Source: Bacteroidota bacterium
Lineage (GTDB): Bacteria; Bacteroidota; Bacteroidia; Chitinophagales; Chitinophagaceae
NCBI GenBank assembly: GCA_005884665.1
Contig: VBAT01000010.1
Location: forward strand, 1-41,227
Reading direction: 5' to 3'
DNA length: 41,227 nucleotides
Below, in pieces: positions 17,118-25,876 of the stretch (position 1 is the first letter of the stretch; each line of letters opens with the position of its first letter). The position numbers and the translations under genes were made by a program. Under the pieces are notes generated by a model. That model was given only the letters and a program-made list of their open reading frames with translations. It did no database searches and was not told where the DNA came from.

Positions 17118-17798
17118 ATGCTATATCTCGTTCCTTCACCAATCGGTAATCTAAAAGATATCACGTTAAGAGCGCTGGAAGTTTTGAAAGAGGCGGACCT
17201 GATATTAGCTGAAGACACGCGTACATCTTCTCATTTGCTCAAGCATTATGACATCAATCGCCCACTATCTCCCTATCACCAGCACAACGAACATAGGATA
17301 GTAAAACATCTCACCGACCAGTTAGCAGCGGGAAAGAAGATCGCGCTGATCACTGACGCGGGTACACCAGGTATTTCCGACCCGGCTTATTTATTGGTAA
17401 GGGAATGTATACGTGAAGGAATTAAAGTCGAATGTCTTCCAGGCGCCACAGCTTTTGTGCCGGCATTGATAAACAGTGGCATCCCGGCCAGCCGTTTTTG
17501 CTTTGAAGGATTCTTGCCATTGAAGAAAGGAAGGCAAACACTGTTGAAACAATTGGCCCAGGAAGAGCGAACCCTAATATTCTACGAATCACCTGTACGC
17601 TTGCAAAAAACCCTGGAAGAATTCATCACTTATTTTGGCGAGGAAAGGAGCTGTTGTGTCAGCCGCGAGCTGACCAAGGTTTTTGAAGAAAACAAACGCG
17701 GAACCCTGAGAGAGGTTTGCGAATATTTTAAAGCCAGGACCGTTAAAGGCGAGATCGTGATCACGGTGGCAGGAAAAGAGAACGGTAAATCTGCATAA
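17118..17798 (+). CDS. rsmI: 16S rRNA (cytidine(1402)-2'-O)-methyltransferase
   Basis: A 226-residue RsmI, which 2'-O-methylates C1402 of 16S rRNA with SAM in the decoding centre. Typical motifs: LYLVPSPIGNLKDITLRALE at the N-terminus, AEDTRTSSHLLKHYDI, the SAM-binding LITDAGTPGISDPAYLLV, and the central CLPGATAFVPAL with GFLP. I start at the ATG at 17118. The frame could extend to 17058, but that part reads through an A/T-rich repeat (AATTTGAAAATTT type) and adds no family sequence. It is 73 bp downstream of purS on the same strand. Confidence 0.95.
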   Translation: MLYLVPSPIGNLKDITLRALEVLKEADLILAEDTRTSSHLLKHYDINRPLSPYHQHNEHRIVKHLTDQLAAGKKIALITDAGTPGISDPAYLLVRECIREGIKVECLPGATAFVPALINSGIPASRFCFEGFLPLKKGRQTLLKQLAQEERTLIFYESPVRLQKTLEEFITYFGEERSCCVSRELTKVFEENKRGTLREVCEYFKARTVKGEIVITVAGKENGKSA

Positions 17799-17810
17799 AG
17801 GGGAGGAATC

Positions 17811-17850
17811 GCCACGGATACACTGAAAAAAAGTGGAAATCATCCGTGGC
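17811..17850. repeat. Hairpin-forming intergenic repeat
   Basis: A perfect 9-bp inverted repeat (GCCACGGAT at 17811-17819, complement at 17842-17850) carries an inner CAC/GTG pair around a run of A. It lies just after the rsmI stop codon. Such 'ATCCGTGGC' elements are a recurrent intergenic type; transcription termination is possible but there is no T tract. Confidence 0.45.
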
Positions 17851-17899
17851 AATTATAAGAGTAATGTATATGTCATCATAATAAGACCGTTGTGCGTCG

Positions 17900-17916
17900 T
17901 CCCGCACAATGCGGGA
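17900..17916. repeat. Short palindromic element TCCCGCA-CAA-TGCGGGA
   Basis: A perfect 7-bp stem with a 3-base loop. It shares the TCCCG...CGGGA ends with the palindromes in the tRNA-Ala locus (31818, 32258, 32339). It is placed between rsmI and the M28 peptidase gene. Confidence 0.5.
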
Positions 17917-18051
17917 AGGGAAGAGATTTATTTTCGACCCCAGGGCGCTTCCCGGAACGATTTTGATTTTACATAACAACTGATTTGACGAAATTTGCGT
18001 CTTTGTTATTATTCATCATTCCTGTTAAAATTCACCTGAAATAATTTTATT

Positions 18052-19200
18052 ATGAAAAAGGCCATCTTTTGGGTATTTCTTCTTGCGGGATTCAACAGCT
18101 TCTCGCAGGATCTTGCTTTTGGAAGGAAAATGGTAGATACGCTAACCTCCCCGGCATTCTGGGGGAGAGGATATACAAAAGATGGAATGAAAAAAGCTGC
18201 AGAATACCTGGTTTCTCAATTCGAGGCCTATGGTCTAAAACCAATGCAGGGAAATGATTTTTTTCAAAAGTTCACGTACCCCGTTAATACATTCCCGGGT
18301 AAAATGGACGTGAGCATTAATGATAAAGATCTAAGCCCGGGCAAAGACTACATCGTTGCCGCTGAAAGCAAAGGAGCAAAAGGAAAAGGCGAACTTGAAA
18401 GGATAGATAGCGTTCAATTTGTCAATCGGCAAAACAGGGTTCTTGTTAAACTACAGGACAAACTTACCATGGAAGTGGCTCCTGAAGAAGCAAACTACAC
18501 GCTTATACTGGTTGACAGGAATGCTTTCCGGGAAACACCCGCCTCAATTAAAGTAAACATAGAGAACGACTTTATCAGCAATTTCAAAGCTTCGAATATT
18601 TGTGGGATTGTAAGAGGAACTGTAAAACCTGATTCGGTAATTCTTATCACTGCGCATTACGATCACCTGGGCGGGTTAGGTAAGGATACTTATTTCCCCG
18701 GAGCCAATGATAATGCCAGTGGCGTTTCCTTGTTACTTAACCTGGCACATTATTACGCCACAAACCCGCAACCTTATTCGATAGGTTTTATACTCTTCGC
18801 CGGGGAAGAGGCCGGGTTGATCGGTTCGAAGTATTTTACGGAACATCCATTGGTGCCATTAAAGAATGTCCGGTTTTTGATCAATACAGATCTTGCCGGT
18901 ACCGGCGAAGAAGGGATTACCGTGGTGAATGCCACAGAATACCCGAAAGAATTTGCTATGATGAACGCAGTAAATGATGAGAATAAATTACTGGTAAAGA
19001 TCAATTCCCGCGGAAAAGCTGCCAACAGCGATCATTACTTCTTCACAGAAAAAGGCGTTCCTTCTTTCTTTTTTTATACTATGGGTGGAATAAAAGCCTA
19101 CCATGATGTTTTTGATAAAGCCGAAACGCTGCCACTTAATGAACATGAGGATCTCTTCAAGCTCGTTGTAAAGTTCAACGAGAAATTAATGGGTAAATAA
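18052..19200 (+). CDS. Secreted M28-family metallopeptidase
   Basis: A 382-residue zinc aminopeptidase of family M28. Signal peptide to about residue 19 (FNSFSQ). The catalytic domain shows the co-catalytic zinc ligands H202 (ITAHYDHLGG), D220 (PGANDNASGV), the general base/ligand pair E252-E253 (FAGEEAGLIGSKYF), D280 (INTDLAG) and a final histidine in KAYHDVFD. A region of about 110 residues precedes the catalytic core and may be an inserted PA-like or propeptide domain. It probably degrades peptides in the periplasm or outside the cell. It is 14 bp upstream of the M1 peptidase gene, so the two secreted peptidases are likely one transcription unit. Confidence 0.93.
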   Translation: MKKAIFWVFLLAGFNSFSQDLAFGRKMVDTLTSPAFWGRGYTKDGMKKAAEYLVSQFEAYGLKPMQGNDFFQKFTYPVNTFPGKMDVSINDKDLSPGKDYIVAAESKGAKGKGELERIDSVQFVNRQNRVLVKLQDKLTMEVAPEEANYTLILVDRNAFRETPASIKVNIENDFISNFKASNICGIVRGTVKPDSVILITAHYDHLGGLGKDTYFPGANDNASGVSLLLNLAHYYATNPQPYSIGFILFAGEEAGLIGSKYFTEHPLVPLKNVRFLINTDLAGTGEEGITVVNATEYPKEFAMMNAVNDENKLLVKINSRGKAANSDHYFFTEKGVPSFFFYTMGGIKAYHDVFDKAETLPLNEHEDLFKLVVKFNEKLMGK

Positions 19201-19214
19201 ACAGCAGTTCATCT

Positions 19215-21080
19215 ATGAAAAACTTAATCATTGCATTAGTAATTACAGCACCACTATTCACAGCAGCTCAATCATCTCAAAACTACGGAACAGGTTACTG
19301 GCAGCAGCGTATCAAATACGTGATGGATGTGAACCTGGATGTGAATACGAATAAGATCACCGGCAAACAAACTATCAGCTATACCAACAACTCACCCGAT
19401 ACGCTGGGAAAGATATTCGTTCATCTCTATTGGAACGCGTTTCAACCCAACAGCATGATGGATGTTGTCAGCCGCAATACCGAAGGTCTTGTTGTTGGAA
19501 GGGCCAATGGACGCGATATTACCGATTTCGACCGCCGTTTCAAGAAGCGGATCAGTGATCTTGCCCCGGGAGAACAGGGTTATTGCAGGATAACCCGGTT
19601 TATGTATAATGGCAAACAGCAGCAAACAAAATTGTATGAGACAATACTCGAGGTAATACTCGATAAGAAAATCCTGCCGGGCGCCACGGTGACTTTTAAT
19701 ACCGAATTTGAATGCATGGTGCCTAAGCTGTCGCGCCGCAGCGGCAGGGACAATCCGGAAGGCGTGCGGTACAGCATGGGACAATGGTATCCCAAACTGG
19801 CGGAATATGACAAACAGGGGTGGCATGCCGATCAGTATATACGAGGAGAATTTTATGGCGTCTGGGGAGATTTTACAGTCAATCTTACTCTTGATAAAAA
19901 TTATAAAGTGGGCGCTACCGGTGAACTGCAAAATGCTTCCGAGATCGGCTGGGGATACGATAAAGAAGGGACCCCGCTGAAGGATATACCGGGAAATACA
20001 AGGACCTGGAAGTTCGCGGCAAAAAACATCCACGATTTTGTGTGGGCGGCAGACCCGGATTACAAACACATCACGAGAAAAGCAGCCAATGGCCCTTTAC
20101 TTCATTTTATCTATAAGTATAGCGCGGATGATGACATGAAATGGCAGGCTACTGCCGATAGTTGCGCGATGGTCTATCCGTTTATGGCCAAAACATTTGG
20201 GCCCTATCCTTACAATGTCTATTCGTTCTTGCATGGCGGCGGTGGCGGCACCGAATATTCCATGGCCACCCTTGTAAGAAATTATTCACTTGGAACGGCT
20301 ATACATGAATGGTGCCATAGCTGGTACCAAATGATGATGGGCTCGAATGAAGAAGAATACGGATGGATGGACGAAGGTTTTACCAGTTATGCGGAGTCCC
20401 GTGTTCTGGCCTGGCTTCACAATAAACCTTTTTCTTTCGATGAAGACGCATACCGTGCGTATTTCAATATGGTAAAGAGCCCGCTTCACGAACCGCTGAG
20501 CGTGCCTGCCAATTTCTTTAATACCAATTATGCCTACAACAACAATGCTTACAATAAGGGTTCGCTGTTTATGTGCCAGTTTGCATATATAGTGGGAGCA
20601 CAAACATTGGATAAGATATTGCTGGAATATTATCGTGTATGGCGTTTCAAACATCCTGACCCGGATGATTTCATTCATATAGCTGAGAAAACAAGCGGGC
20701 TGCAGTTGAGATGGTATAAAGAATTCATGATGTATACCCTGAAAACTGTCGATTATAAGATCGACAGTTTGTGGGAGGAGAACGGCAAGACCAAAATCCG
20801 GATAAGGCGGCTGGGCCAGATGCCGATGCCGGTTGATGTGCAGATCAGTTTTGCCGACAGTACTGGCGAAATACATTACATACCTACCGACCTGATGTTT
20901 GGCGAAAAAGCTGCGGAAGATGACATGCCGCGAAAGGTTTACCCGGCGTGGAGATGGACACATGACACCTATATCATAGAAACCGAAAAAAGACTGGGGC
21001 AGATTGCCGCGGTGGAAATTGATCCAACCCAACGAATGGCCGACATTGACCGTGGTAATAACAAGCTTAGACTAAAGTAA
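19215..21080 (+). CDS. Secreted M1-family metallopeptidase
   Basis: A 621-residue gluzincin of the M1 (aminopeptidase N/LTA4 hydrolase-like) family. A signal peptide covers about 1-19 (LFTAAQ). The zinc site is HEWCH (364-368) with the third ligand E387 (WMDEGFTSYAE), the exact HExxH-18-E spacing. The exopeptidase segment upstream reads GGGGGTEYSM rather than the usual GAMEN, a common change in Bacteroidota members of this family. The N-terminal beta domain carries the YTNNSPDTLGKIFVHLYWNAF pattern. It follows the M28 gene by 14 bp; together they probably process extracellular peptides. Confidence 0.93.
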   Translation: MKNLIIALVITAPLFTAAQSSQNYGTGYWQQRIKYVMDVNLDVNTNKITGKQTISYTNNSPDTLGKIFVHLYWNAFQPNSMMDVVSRNTEGLVVGRANGRDITDFDRRFKKRISDLAPGEQGYCRITRFMYNGKQQQTKLYETILEVILDKKILPGATVTFNTEFECMVPKLSRRSGRDNPEGVRYSMGQWYPKLAEYDKQGWHADQYIRGEFYGVWGDFTVNLTLDKNYKVGATGELQNASEIGWGYDKEGTPLKDIPGNTRTWKFAAKNIHDFVWAADPDYKHITRKAANGPLLHFIYKYSADDDMKWQATADSCAMVYPFMAKTFGPYPYNVYSFLHGGGGGTEYSMATLVRNYSLGTAIHEWCHSWYQMMMGSNEEEYGWMDEGFTSYAESRVLAWLHNKPFSFDEDAYRAYFNMVKSPLHEPLSVPANFFNTNYAYNNNAYNKGSLFMCQFAYIVGAQTLDKILLEYYRVWRFKHPDPDDFIHIAEKTSGLQLRWYKEFMMYTLKTVDYKIDSLWEENGKTKIRIRRLGQMPMPVDVQISFADSTGEIHYIPTDLMFGEKAAEDDMPRKVYPAWRWTHDTYIIETEKRLGQIAAVEIDPTQRMADIDRGNNKLRLK

Positions 21081-21104
21081 CTAAGATATTCTGCAAAACG
21101 ACGA

Positions 21105-21128
21105 AACCACCTCATGAAGCAGGTGGTT
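21105..21128. terminator. Hairpin between convergent genes, weak terminator candidate
   Basis: A perfect 8-bp stem (AACCACCT at 21105-21112, complement at 21121-21128, loop of 8) lies 25 bp past the M1 peptidase stop codon. There is no T tract on either side, so termination is uncertain. The rest of the gap to 21361 shows nothing else recognisable. Confidence 0.35.
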
Positions 21129-21361
21129 CCTTATCGTTGATTAGGCCCCTTTATTTAATATCTTTTTAAGTAAGAATTATCTATAGGTCGGTACAAACCT
21201 TTAATGAGGATGCAGATTCTTATGATGAATTGATAATTATGATCTGCGATTATCTTAAAGATCATATTAATCCGCGTTCCAACCGTATTCTAAACGAAAA
21301 TAGGCCGAATGACCAGCCTTTCAAATACCACTTTTGTGGTATAATTCATTCTAATAGGAAA

Positions 21362-22000
21362 TTAACGCCCGAAGAACCGGTTCACAGCTTCGACCCGGTT
21401 ACTGACATGCAGTTTTTCGTAGATGTGGTACACGTGTTTTCTTACCGTTTCGGCGCTAAGGAACAATTGCGCGGCGATCTCTTTATACATTAAACCCTTT
21501 GAAAGCTGTTCCAGGATTTCCTTTTCGCGGTTGGTCAATTGATCAAGACCGGCACCTTCAGTGGAGGCTGGTTTATTCTGAAATGCAGCCACCACTTTTC
21601 GGGCAATCTGGCTGCTCATGGGTGCGCCTCCCTGGTATAGTTCGCGGATCGATTCTAATAATTTGGCAGGTGCGGTTTTTTTCAATATGTAACCGCTGGC
21701 GCCGGCGCTCAATGCCTCAAATATTTTTTCATCTTCTTCATAGACAGTACACATCATGAAATTGGTAGCAAGCATTTGAGGCTTCAAAATTCTCACGCAG
21801 TCAATTCCGCTTTCTGTTCCTCCCAGGTTGATGTCCATCAGCACTACGTCAGGGTTGATCCGGGGAAGACTTTCAATAGCCTCCTCGGCGGTACCCATTG
21901 TACCGATGCACTTATACCCATCAGACATGATAATGATCTCTTCCAGCGTGGTTCGAAGTTGTTTATTGTCGTCGACAATACAGACAGAAATTTCCTGCAT
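21362..22000 (-). CDS. Orphan LuxR/NarL-type response regulator
   Basis: A 212-residue regulator with receiver and LuxR helix-turn-helix domains. D56 in VVLMDINLGG is the phospho-acceptor, D10-D11 the acidic pair, and GYILKKTAP holds the conserved lysine. LTNREKEILEQLSKGLMYKE and the recognition helix SAETVRKHVYHIYEKL make the DNA-binding domain. No kinase gene is adjacent, so the partner is elsewhere. It closely resembles the regulator at 736-1359 (shared GGxPMSSQIARKV linker and KKTAP), so the two are paralogues that may share or compete for kinases. Confidence 0.93.
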   Translation of the reverse strand: MQEISVCIVDDNKQLRTTLEEIIIMSDGYKCIGTMGTAEEAIESLPRINPDVVLMDINLGGTESGIDCVRILKPQMLATNFMMCTVYEEDEKIFEALSAGASGYILKKTAPAKLLESIRELYQGGAPMSSQIARKVVAAFQNKPASTEGAGLDQLTNREKEILEQLSKGLMYKEIAAQLFLSAETVRKHVYHIYEKLHVSNRVEAVNRFFGR

Positions 22001-22053
22001 ACTTCAAAGGTCAGCTTTCAGGCAGATACAGCCAATACCACGAATAGGTATTT

Positions 22054-22770
22054 TTAGCGGGGAACATAAAGAATGTATTTTTCACTGAAATAGTCCAAAG
22101 GAAAAATGTCATGAATATCAGTAATGTAAGGCCGAAGACCGCTTTGCTGGATTTCTTCCGCCAGGTCACCACCTTTTAGGCAGATGAGGCCGGGTTTCCC
22201 GTTTCTGGTTTCCGGTTTCAGGTTTCCGGTTTCAGTAGTGGGCTGTTGACTCTGGACTATCGACTCTGGACTATCGACTCTGGCTTCCGCTCTCCGCTCT
22301 TCGCTCTCCCTCTTCAACAGTGGTTTGCTCCATTTCCAAAGCTCACTCAGCGGTGCCACAGCGCGGGATACGACAAAATCGAACTTCTTATTCTTGATTT
22401 CTTCGGCTCTCGTATGCTGGATGGTTACATTAGTAAGCCCTATTGCGGTTACCACAGCTTTTACAACTTTCAGCTTTTTTGCGATGCTGTCAGCCAGGTG
22501 AAATTTTACTTCTGGGAAAAGAATGGCCAGCGGTATTCCGGGAAAGCCGCCACCAGTTCCAAGATCGAGTATCTCCGCTCCAGCCTCGAATTCAAACACC
22601 GCAGCAATGCTTAATGAATGCAGTACGTGCTTTTCGTAAAGGCCATCGATATCTTTCCGGGAGATGACATTGATCTTTTCATTCCATTCCCTGTACAACG
22701 GCTCCAGTGCCTGCAGCTGTTTAAGCTGGCCAGGAGTAAAATCAGAAAAATATTTGAGGATGATTTCCAT
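22054..22770 (-). CDS. rsmG: 16S rRNA (guanine(527)-N7)-methyltransferase with low-complexity insertion
   Basis: A 238-residue RsmG (GidB), methylating G527 of 16S rRNA. The SAM-binding motif ILDLGTGGGFPGIPLAI (about 67-83) and FDFVVSRAVAPL (about 130-141) are typical, as is the late GLICLKGGDL. About 37 residues (155-191), encoded at 22198-22308, are not typical: they come from tandem and low-complexity DNA, including two 14-bp repeats at 22248-22275 and two GGTTTCCGGTTTCA-like units. The insertion keeps the frame and sits in a loop between the VSRAVAPL and GLICLKGGD segments, so activity may be kept. The gene is minus-strand, 22 bp downstream of the glycosyltransferase. Confidence 0.93.
   Translation of the reverse strand: MEIILKYFSDFTPGQLKQLQALEPLYREWNEKINVISRKDIDGLYEKHVLHSLSIAAVFEFEAGAEILDLGTGGGFPGIPLAILFPEVKFHLADSIAKKLKVVKAVVTAIGLTNVTIQHTRAEEIKNKKFDFVVSRAVAPLSELWKWSKPLLKRESEERRAEARVDSPESIVQSQQPTTETGNLKPETRNGKPGLICLKGGDLAEEIQQSGLRPYITDIHDIFPLDYFSEKYILYVPR
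22248..22283. repeat. 14-bp tandem repeat inside rsmG
   Basis: GACTCTGGACTATC occurs twice in tandem (22248-22261, 22262-22275) followed by a partial third copy. It is adjacent to a GGTTTCCGG-type low-complexity stretch at about 22201-22234 and a CTCTCCGCTC-type stretch to about 22315. Confidence 0.8.
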
Positions 22771-22792
22771 TTAAGATACACAGGCCTTTACC

Positions 22793-23914
22793 TCAATTCC
22801 AGGTTTTTCGTGGCTTTCTCCATAATGATGGAAAGAAGATGATATAGTATAGAAACATCCAGATATCCAGGGCTAAAAACCAGGGCCAAAGGTCCTGCTC
22901 TTCCATTTTTTTCATCGACTTATATAAAACAAAACCCTGGACCAAAACGCGCAATCCAAAAAGACCGACGGCAAATCTCCAGTCATAAAATATTATAGTG
23001 GCAGCCAGCAAAGGATAAAAAAGAAATTGAGTCGCAGTATAAAGCCCTAGCAGGAATTTATGTTTTCGTTTGTAAAATTTGGCTGTGGTATAATGTCTTG
23101 CTTTTTGTTTGCGCCAGTCTCTCCATGTTATTTTTGGATTTGAACGGGTGATTGCTTCCGGGTCGATGATGACCGCTGTATTCTTCCCCGTCGCGACTTT
23201 ATTAATAAAAAGATCATCGTCTCCGCTCGGGATATGATTGATGGAAGAAAATCCTTTGTTGCGCAGGAACAGGTCTTTTTTGTAAGACAAATTCCGGCCT
23301 ACACCCATGTAGGGAATGCCAGCCAATGCATACGAAAGATATTGCAGGCCTGTATGGAAAGATTCAAAGCGGATCAGTTTATTTAACAAGCCGGGACGTT
23401 TGTGATAAGCGCCATAGCCCAACACAATCTCGATGTCATCGTCGTATGCATCCTGCATTTTCTGTATCCAGTATTCACTGGCCGGCACACAGTCGGCATC
23501 GGTCAACAACAACACCTCGTGTTTTGATTCTTTGATCCCGATGGACAAAGGATATTTTTTACCGGAAATCAGTTTAGCCTCCTGCGTTAGCTCGACTACG
23601 TTCAACGATTTGAAGGTCTTTTTGAGTTCCTGCAATATATATTTTGAGTCGTCAACGGAGTTGTCATTGACAGCTACCACTTCATAAGTACTACGATAGG
23701 TTTGCACGAGGACGCCAGGCAGGTTTCGGGCCAGGTTCTCATCCTCATCACGGGCACAGACAATGACCGAGACAGGATGTTGTTGGCTTTTGAGTTTTTG
23801 TTTTTGTTTATAGAAGGCAACACGGCTGAAAAACCAGGAATAATAAAAGACCTGGATGGCGGTTACAGCAGCGAAACAATAAAAAATTATTTGTTCCCAG
23901 TTAGTAAGTGGCAT
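22793..23914 (-). CDS. Membrane-anchored family 2 glycosyltransferase
   Basis: A 373-residue GT-A fold transferase. An N-terminal membrane helix (about 8-30) is followed by the GT2 start VIVCARDEDENLARNLPGVL. The DxD metal/nucleotide motif is in LLTDADCVP, and an acceptor/catalytic acidic cluster is in IPSGDDDLFINK. KQKARH resembles the QxxRW motif of processive enzymes but is degenerate. Two to three C-terminal membrane segments end the protein. It probably transfers a sugar to a lipid or surface polysaccharide at the inner membrane. No other surface-polysaccharide genes are near. It is upstream of rsmG on the minus strand and divergent from tgt. Confidence 0.9.
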   Translation of the reverse strand: MPLTNWEQIIFYCFAAVTAIQVFYYSWFFSRVAFYKQKQKLKSQQHPVSVIVCARDEDENLARNLPGVLVQTYRSTYEVVAVNDNSVDDSKYILQELKKTFKSLNVVELTQEAKLISGKKYPLSIGIKESKHEVLLLTDADCVPASEYWIQKMQDAYDDDIEIVLGYGAYHKRPGLLNKLIRFESFHTGLQYLSYALAGIPYMGVGRNLSYKKDLFLRNKGFSSINHIPSGDDDLFINKVATGKNTAVIIDPEAITRSNPKITWRDWRKQKARHYTTAKFYKRKHKFLLGLYTATQFLFYPLLAATIIFYDWRFAVGLFGLRVLVQGFVLYKSMKKMEEQDLWPWFLALDIWMFLYYIIFFPSLWRKPRKTWN

Positions 23915-23957
23915 AACCGCGAAGGTACACTTCGGTATTCGGATTTAATTATTTCGA

Positions 23958-23974
23958 TCCCGCCAATTGGCGGA
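23958..23974. repeat. Short palindromic element TCCCGCCAATTGGCGGA
   Basis: Its core CCGCCAATTGGCGG (23960-23973) is a perfect 14-bp palindrome. It lies in the gap between the glycosyltransferase and tgt and begins with the same TCCCG as the palindromes in the tRNA-Ala locus. Confidence 0.45.
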
Positions 23975-24082
23975 ATTAATCATTATCATTTGTTCTTGTT
24001 TTTTGGTTCCGGGAGCCTGGTTTTTGTCATTTGGTTCTTGGGTTTTGGTTCTTGGTTCTTAGGAACATACCTTGCACCATTT

Positions 24083-25222
24083 ATGGCGGCATTAAGCTTT
24101 CAACTGCAACATAGTGACAAAACCTCCGGGGCAAGGGCCGGGAAAATAACAACGGATCACGGTGAGATCCTGACTCCTATTTTTATGCCGGTGGGAACGG
24201 CCGGAAGTGTGAAAGCGGTAACCCAGCAACAATTGATCGACGATGTAAAAGCGCAAATCATCCTTGGTAACACCTATCATCTTTACCTTCGGCCGGGCCT
24301 GGAAGTGCTTGAAAAAGCAGGGGGCCTGCATCGCTTCAATGGCTGGAATAGACCAATTTTGACGGATAGCGGGGGTTACCAGGTTTTTTCATTGGCTGGC
24401 ACCCGAAAAATAAAAGAAGAAGGAGTTACTTTTCAATCGCATATCGATGGTTCCAAACATTTATTTACGCCCGAGAACGTCATTGATATTCAGCGGACCA
24501 TCGGCGGCGATATCATCATGGCCTTTGATGAATGTCCACCAGGTGGCTGTGAAATGAAGTATGCGGACACATCTCTTAAGCTTACCAATCGATGGCTGGA
24601 TCGTTGCTTCGATCGCTTTGCTGATACTTCTGATAAGTACGGGTATACTCAAAACCTCTTTCCCATTGTACAGGGCGGAACATATAAGGATCTTCGTAAA
24701 CAGTCCTGCGAATATGTTGCATCAAAGGAGGCTACCGGTAATGCTATCGGCGGCCTGAGTGTTGGAGAAGCTGAACCTGTGATGTATGAGATATGCGAAT
24801 GGTGTTGTGAACATTTGCCAAAGGAAAAGCCGCGGTACCTGATGGGAGTGGGAACTCCCTGGAACATCCTGGAATGTATTAGCCTGGGAGTTGACATGTT
24901 TGATTGCGTAATGCCTACGCGCAATGGGCGCAATGCGATGCTTTTTACTACCGAAGGCGTCATCAATATTGACAATAAAAAATGGGAGTTCGATTTTTCT
25001 CCAATCGACAAAGGGTTGCCCTGCGAAGCCAGCAATTATTATTCAAAAAGTTACTTACGGCATTTAATGAAATCGCAGGAAATTCTCGGGCTGACGATCG
25101 CCAGCGTACATAATCTTGCGTTCTATCTATGGTTGGTAGAAGAAGCCAGGGATCGCATTATACATGGAAATTTTGCAGCGTGGAAAAATGAAATGATAAA
25201 TGTGTTGAAGCGACGGCTATAG
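24083..25222 (+). CDS. tgt: tRNA-guanine(34) transglycosylase
   Basis: A 379-residue Tgt, exchanging G34 of GUN-anticodon tRNAs for the queuosine precursor preQ1. The active-site D95 (ILTDSGGYQVFS) and the nucleophile D274 (VDMFDCVMPTRNGRNA) are present, as is FPIVQGG. The C-terminal zinc region is eroded: where other Tgt enzymes have CxCxxC, only C314 remains (LPCEASNYYSKSYLRHL); H343 of VHNL is kept. The start is the ATG at 24083; the frame is open to 23702 but that part runs through low-complexity GGTTCTTGG DNA. Its last 6 bp overlap the convergent response-regulator gene. Confidence 0.95.
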   Translation: MAALSFQLQHSDKTSGARAGKITTDHGEILTPIFMPVGTAGSVKAVTQQQLIDDVKAQIILGNTYHLYLRPGLEVLEKAGGLHRFNGWNRPILTDSGGYQVFSLAGTRKIKEEGVTFQSHIDGSKHLFTPENVIDIQRTIGGDIIMAFDECPPGGCEMKYADTSLKLTNRWLDRCFDRFADTSDKYGYTQNLFPIVQGGTYKDLRKQSCEYVASKEATGNAIGGLSVGEAEPVMYEICEWCCEHLPKEKPRYLMGVGTPWNILECISLGVDMFDCVMPTRNGRNAMLFTTEGVINIDNKKWEFDFSPIDKGLPCEASNYYSKSYLRHLMKSQEILGLTIASVHNLAFYLWLVEEARDRIIHGNFAAWKNEMINVLKRRL

Positions 25223-25876
25223 TTTATACAGGCCGTATTTAATGGCAAAAATGACCAAACCCACGCGGGATTGCACATTCAGTTTCTTTAATAGATGATC
25301 CCGGTAGCCATCGATAGTACGAGGGCTTACCTTCATTTTTTCTGCGATCTCTTTATAAGTCATTTCTGTGCAGGACAGTTGAAGAAATGTGATCTCGTTC
25401 TCGGTTAATTGGGAAATAAGATGTGTTTTCGTCGCGTTGTCTTCATCGTTGGTGACGTAGTTCAGCATTTTATTGCTGACAAGTTCATTCATAAAAAAAC
25501 CGGAGTCACGTATATTATCCAATGCCTGTTTAAATACGGCGGGTTTGCTATCCTTTAAAATGTATCCGCGGGCTCCATGTTTGAGCATGCTGATAATGAC
25601 CGTGTCCGTATCCATTACGCTTAATACAAGTATCTTAGTGTCAGGAAGGTTTTTTTTCATCCAGACAGCCGTTTCTATGCCGTTCATTTCAGGCATATTG
25701 ATATCCAGCAACACGATATCGGGCGCCGGGGAGGTTTTTAGCTGCTCAATAAATTCCTTGCCGTTATCCGCTTCCATTAATACAGCATATCCATCAAATG
25801 ATTTCACAATAGATGCCAGGCCATTGCGAAGCAATACATGATCGTCAACTAACGCGATTTGTGTTTTCTTAGCCAC
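25217..25876 (-). CDS. LuxR/NarL-type response regulator of a four-gene operon
   Basis: A 219-residue regulator: receiver with D11-D12, phospho-acceptor D58 (IVLLDINMPEMNG) and lysine in GYILKDSKP; LuxR-type helix-turn-helix in the C-terminal 65 residues (LTENEITFLQLSCTEMTYKE, then SPRTIDGYRDHLLKKL). It uses a GTG start at 25876, 8 bp inside the 3' end of the upstream kinase gene; no ATG is near, so translational coupling is likely. It is the last gene of the operon and the evident partner of that kinase. Its 3' end overlaps tgt by 6 bp. Confidence 0.93.
   Translation of the reverse strand: MAKKTQIALVDDHVLLRNGLASIVKSFDGYAVLMEADNGKEFIEQLKTSPAPDIVLLDINMPEMNGIETAVWMKKNLPDTKILVLSVMDTDTVIISMLKHGARGYILKDSKPAVFKQALDNIRDSGFFMNELVSNKMLNYVTNDEDNATKTHLISQLTENEITFLQLSCTEMTYKEIAEKMKVSPRTIDGYRDHLLKKLNVQSRVGLVIFAIKYGLYKL

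Noticed and set aside
23702..24082. N-terminal extension of tgt
   Set aside because: It is antisense to the glycosyltransferase gene and passes low-complexity GGTTCTTGG DNA; Tgt starts at the ATG at 24083.
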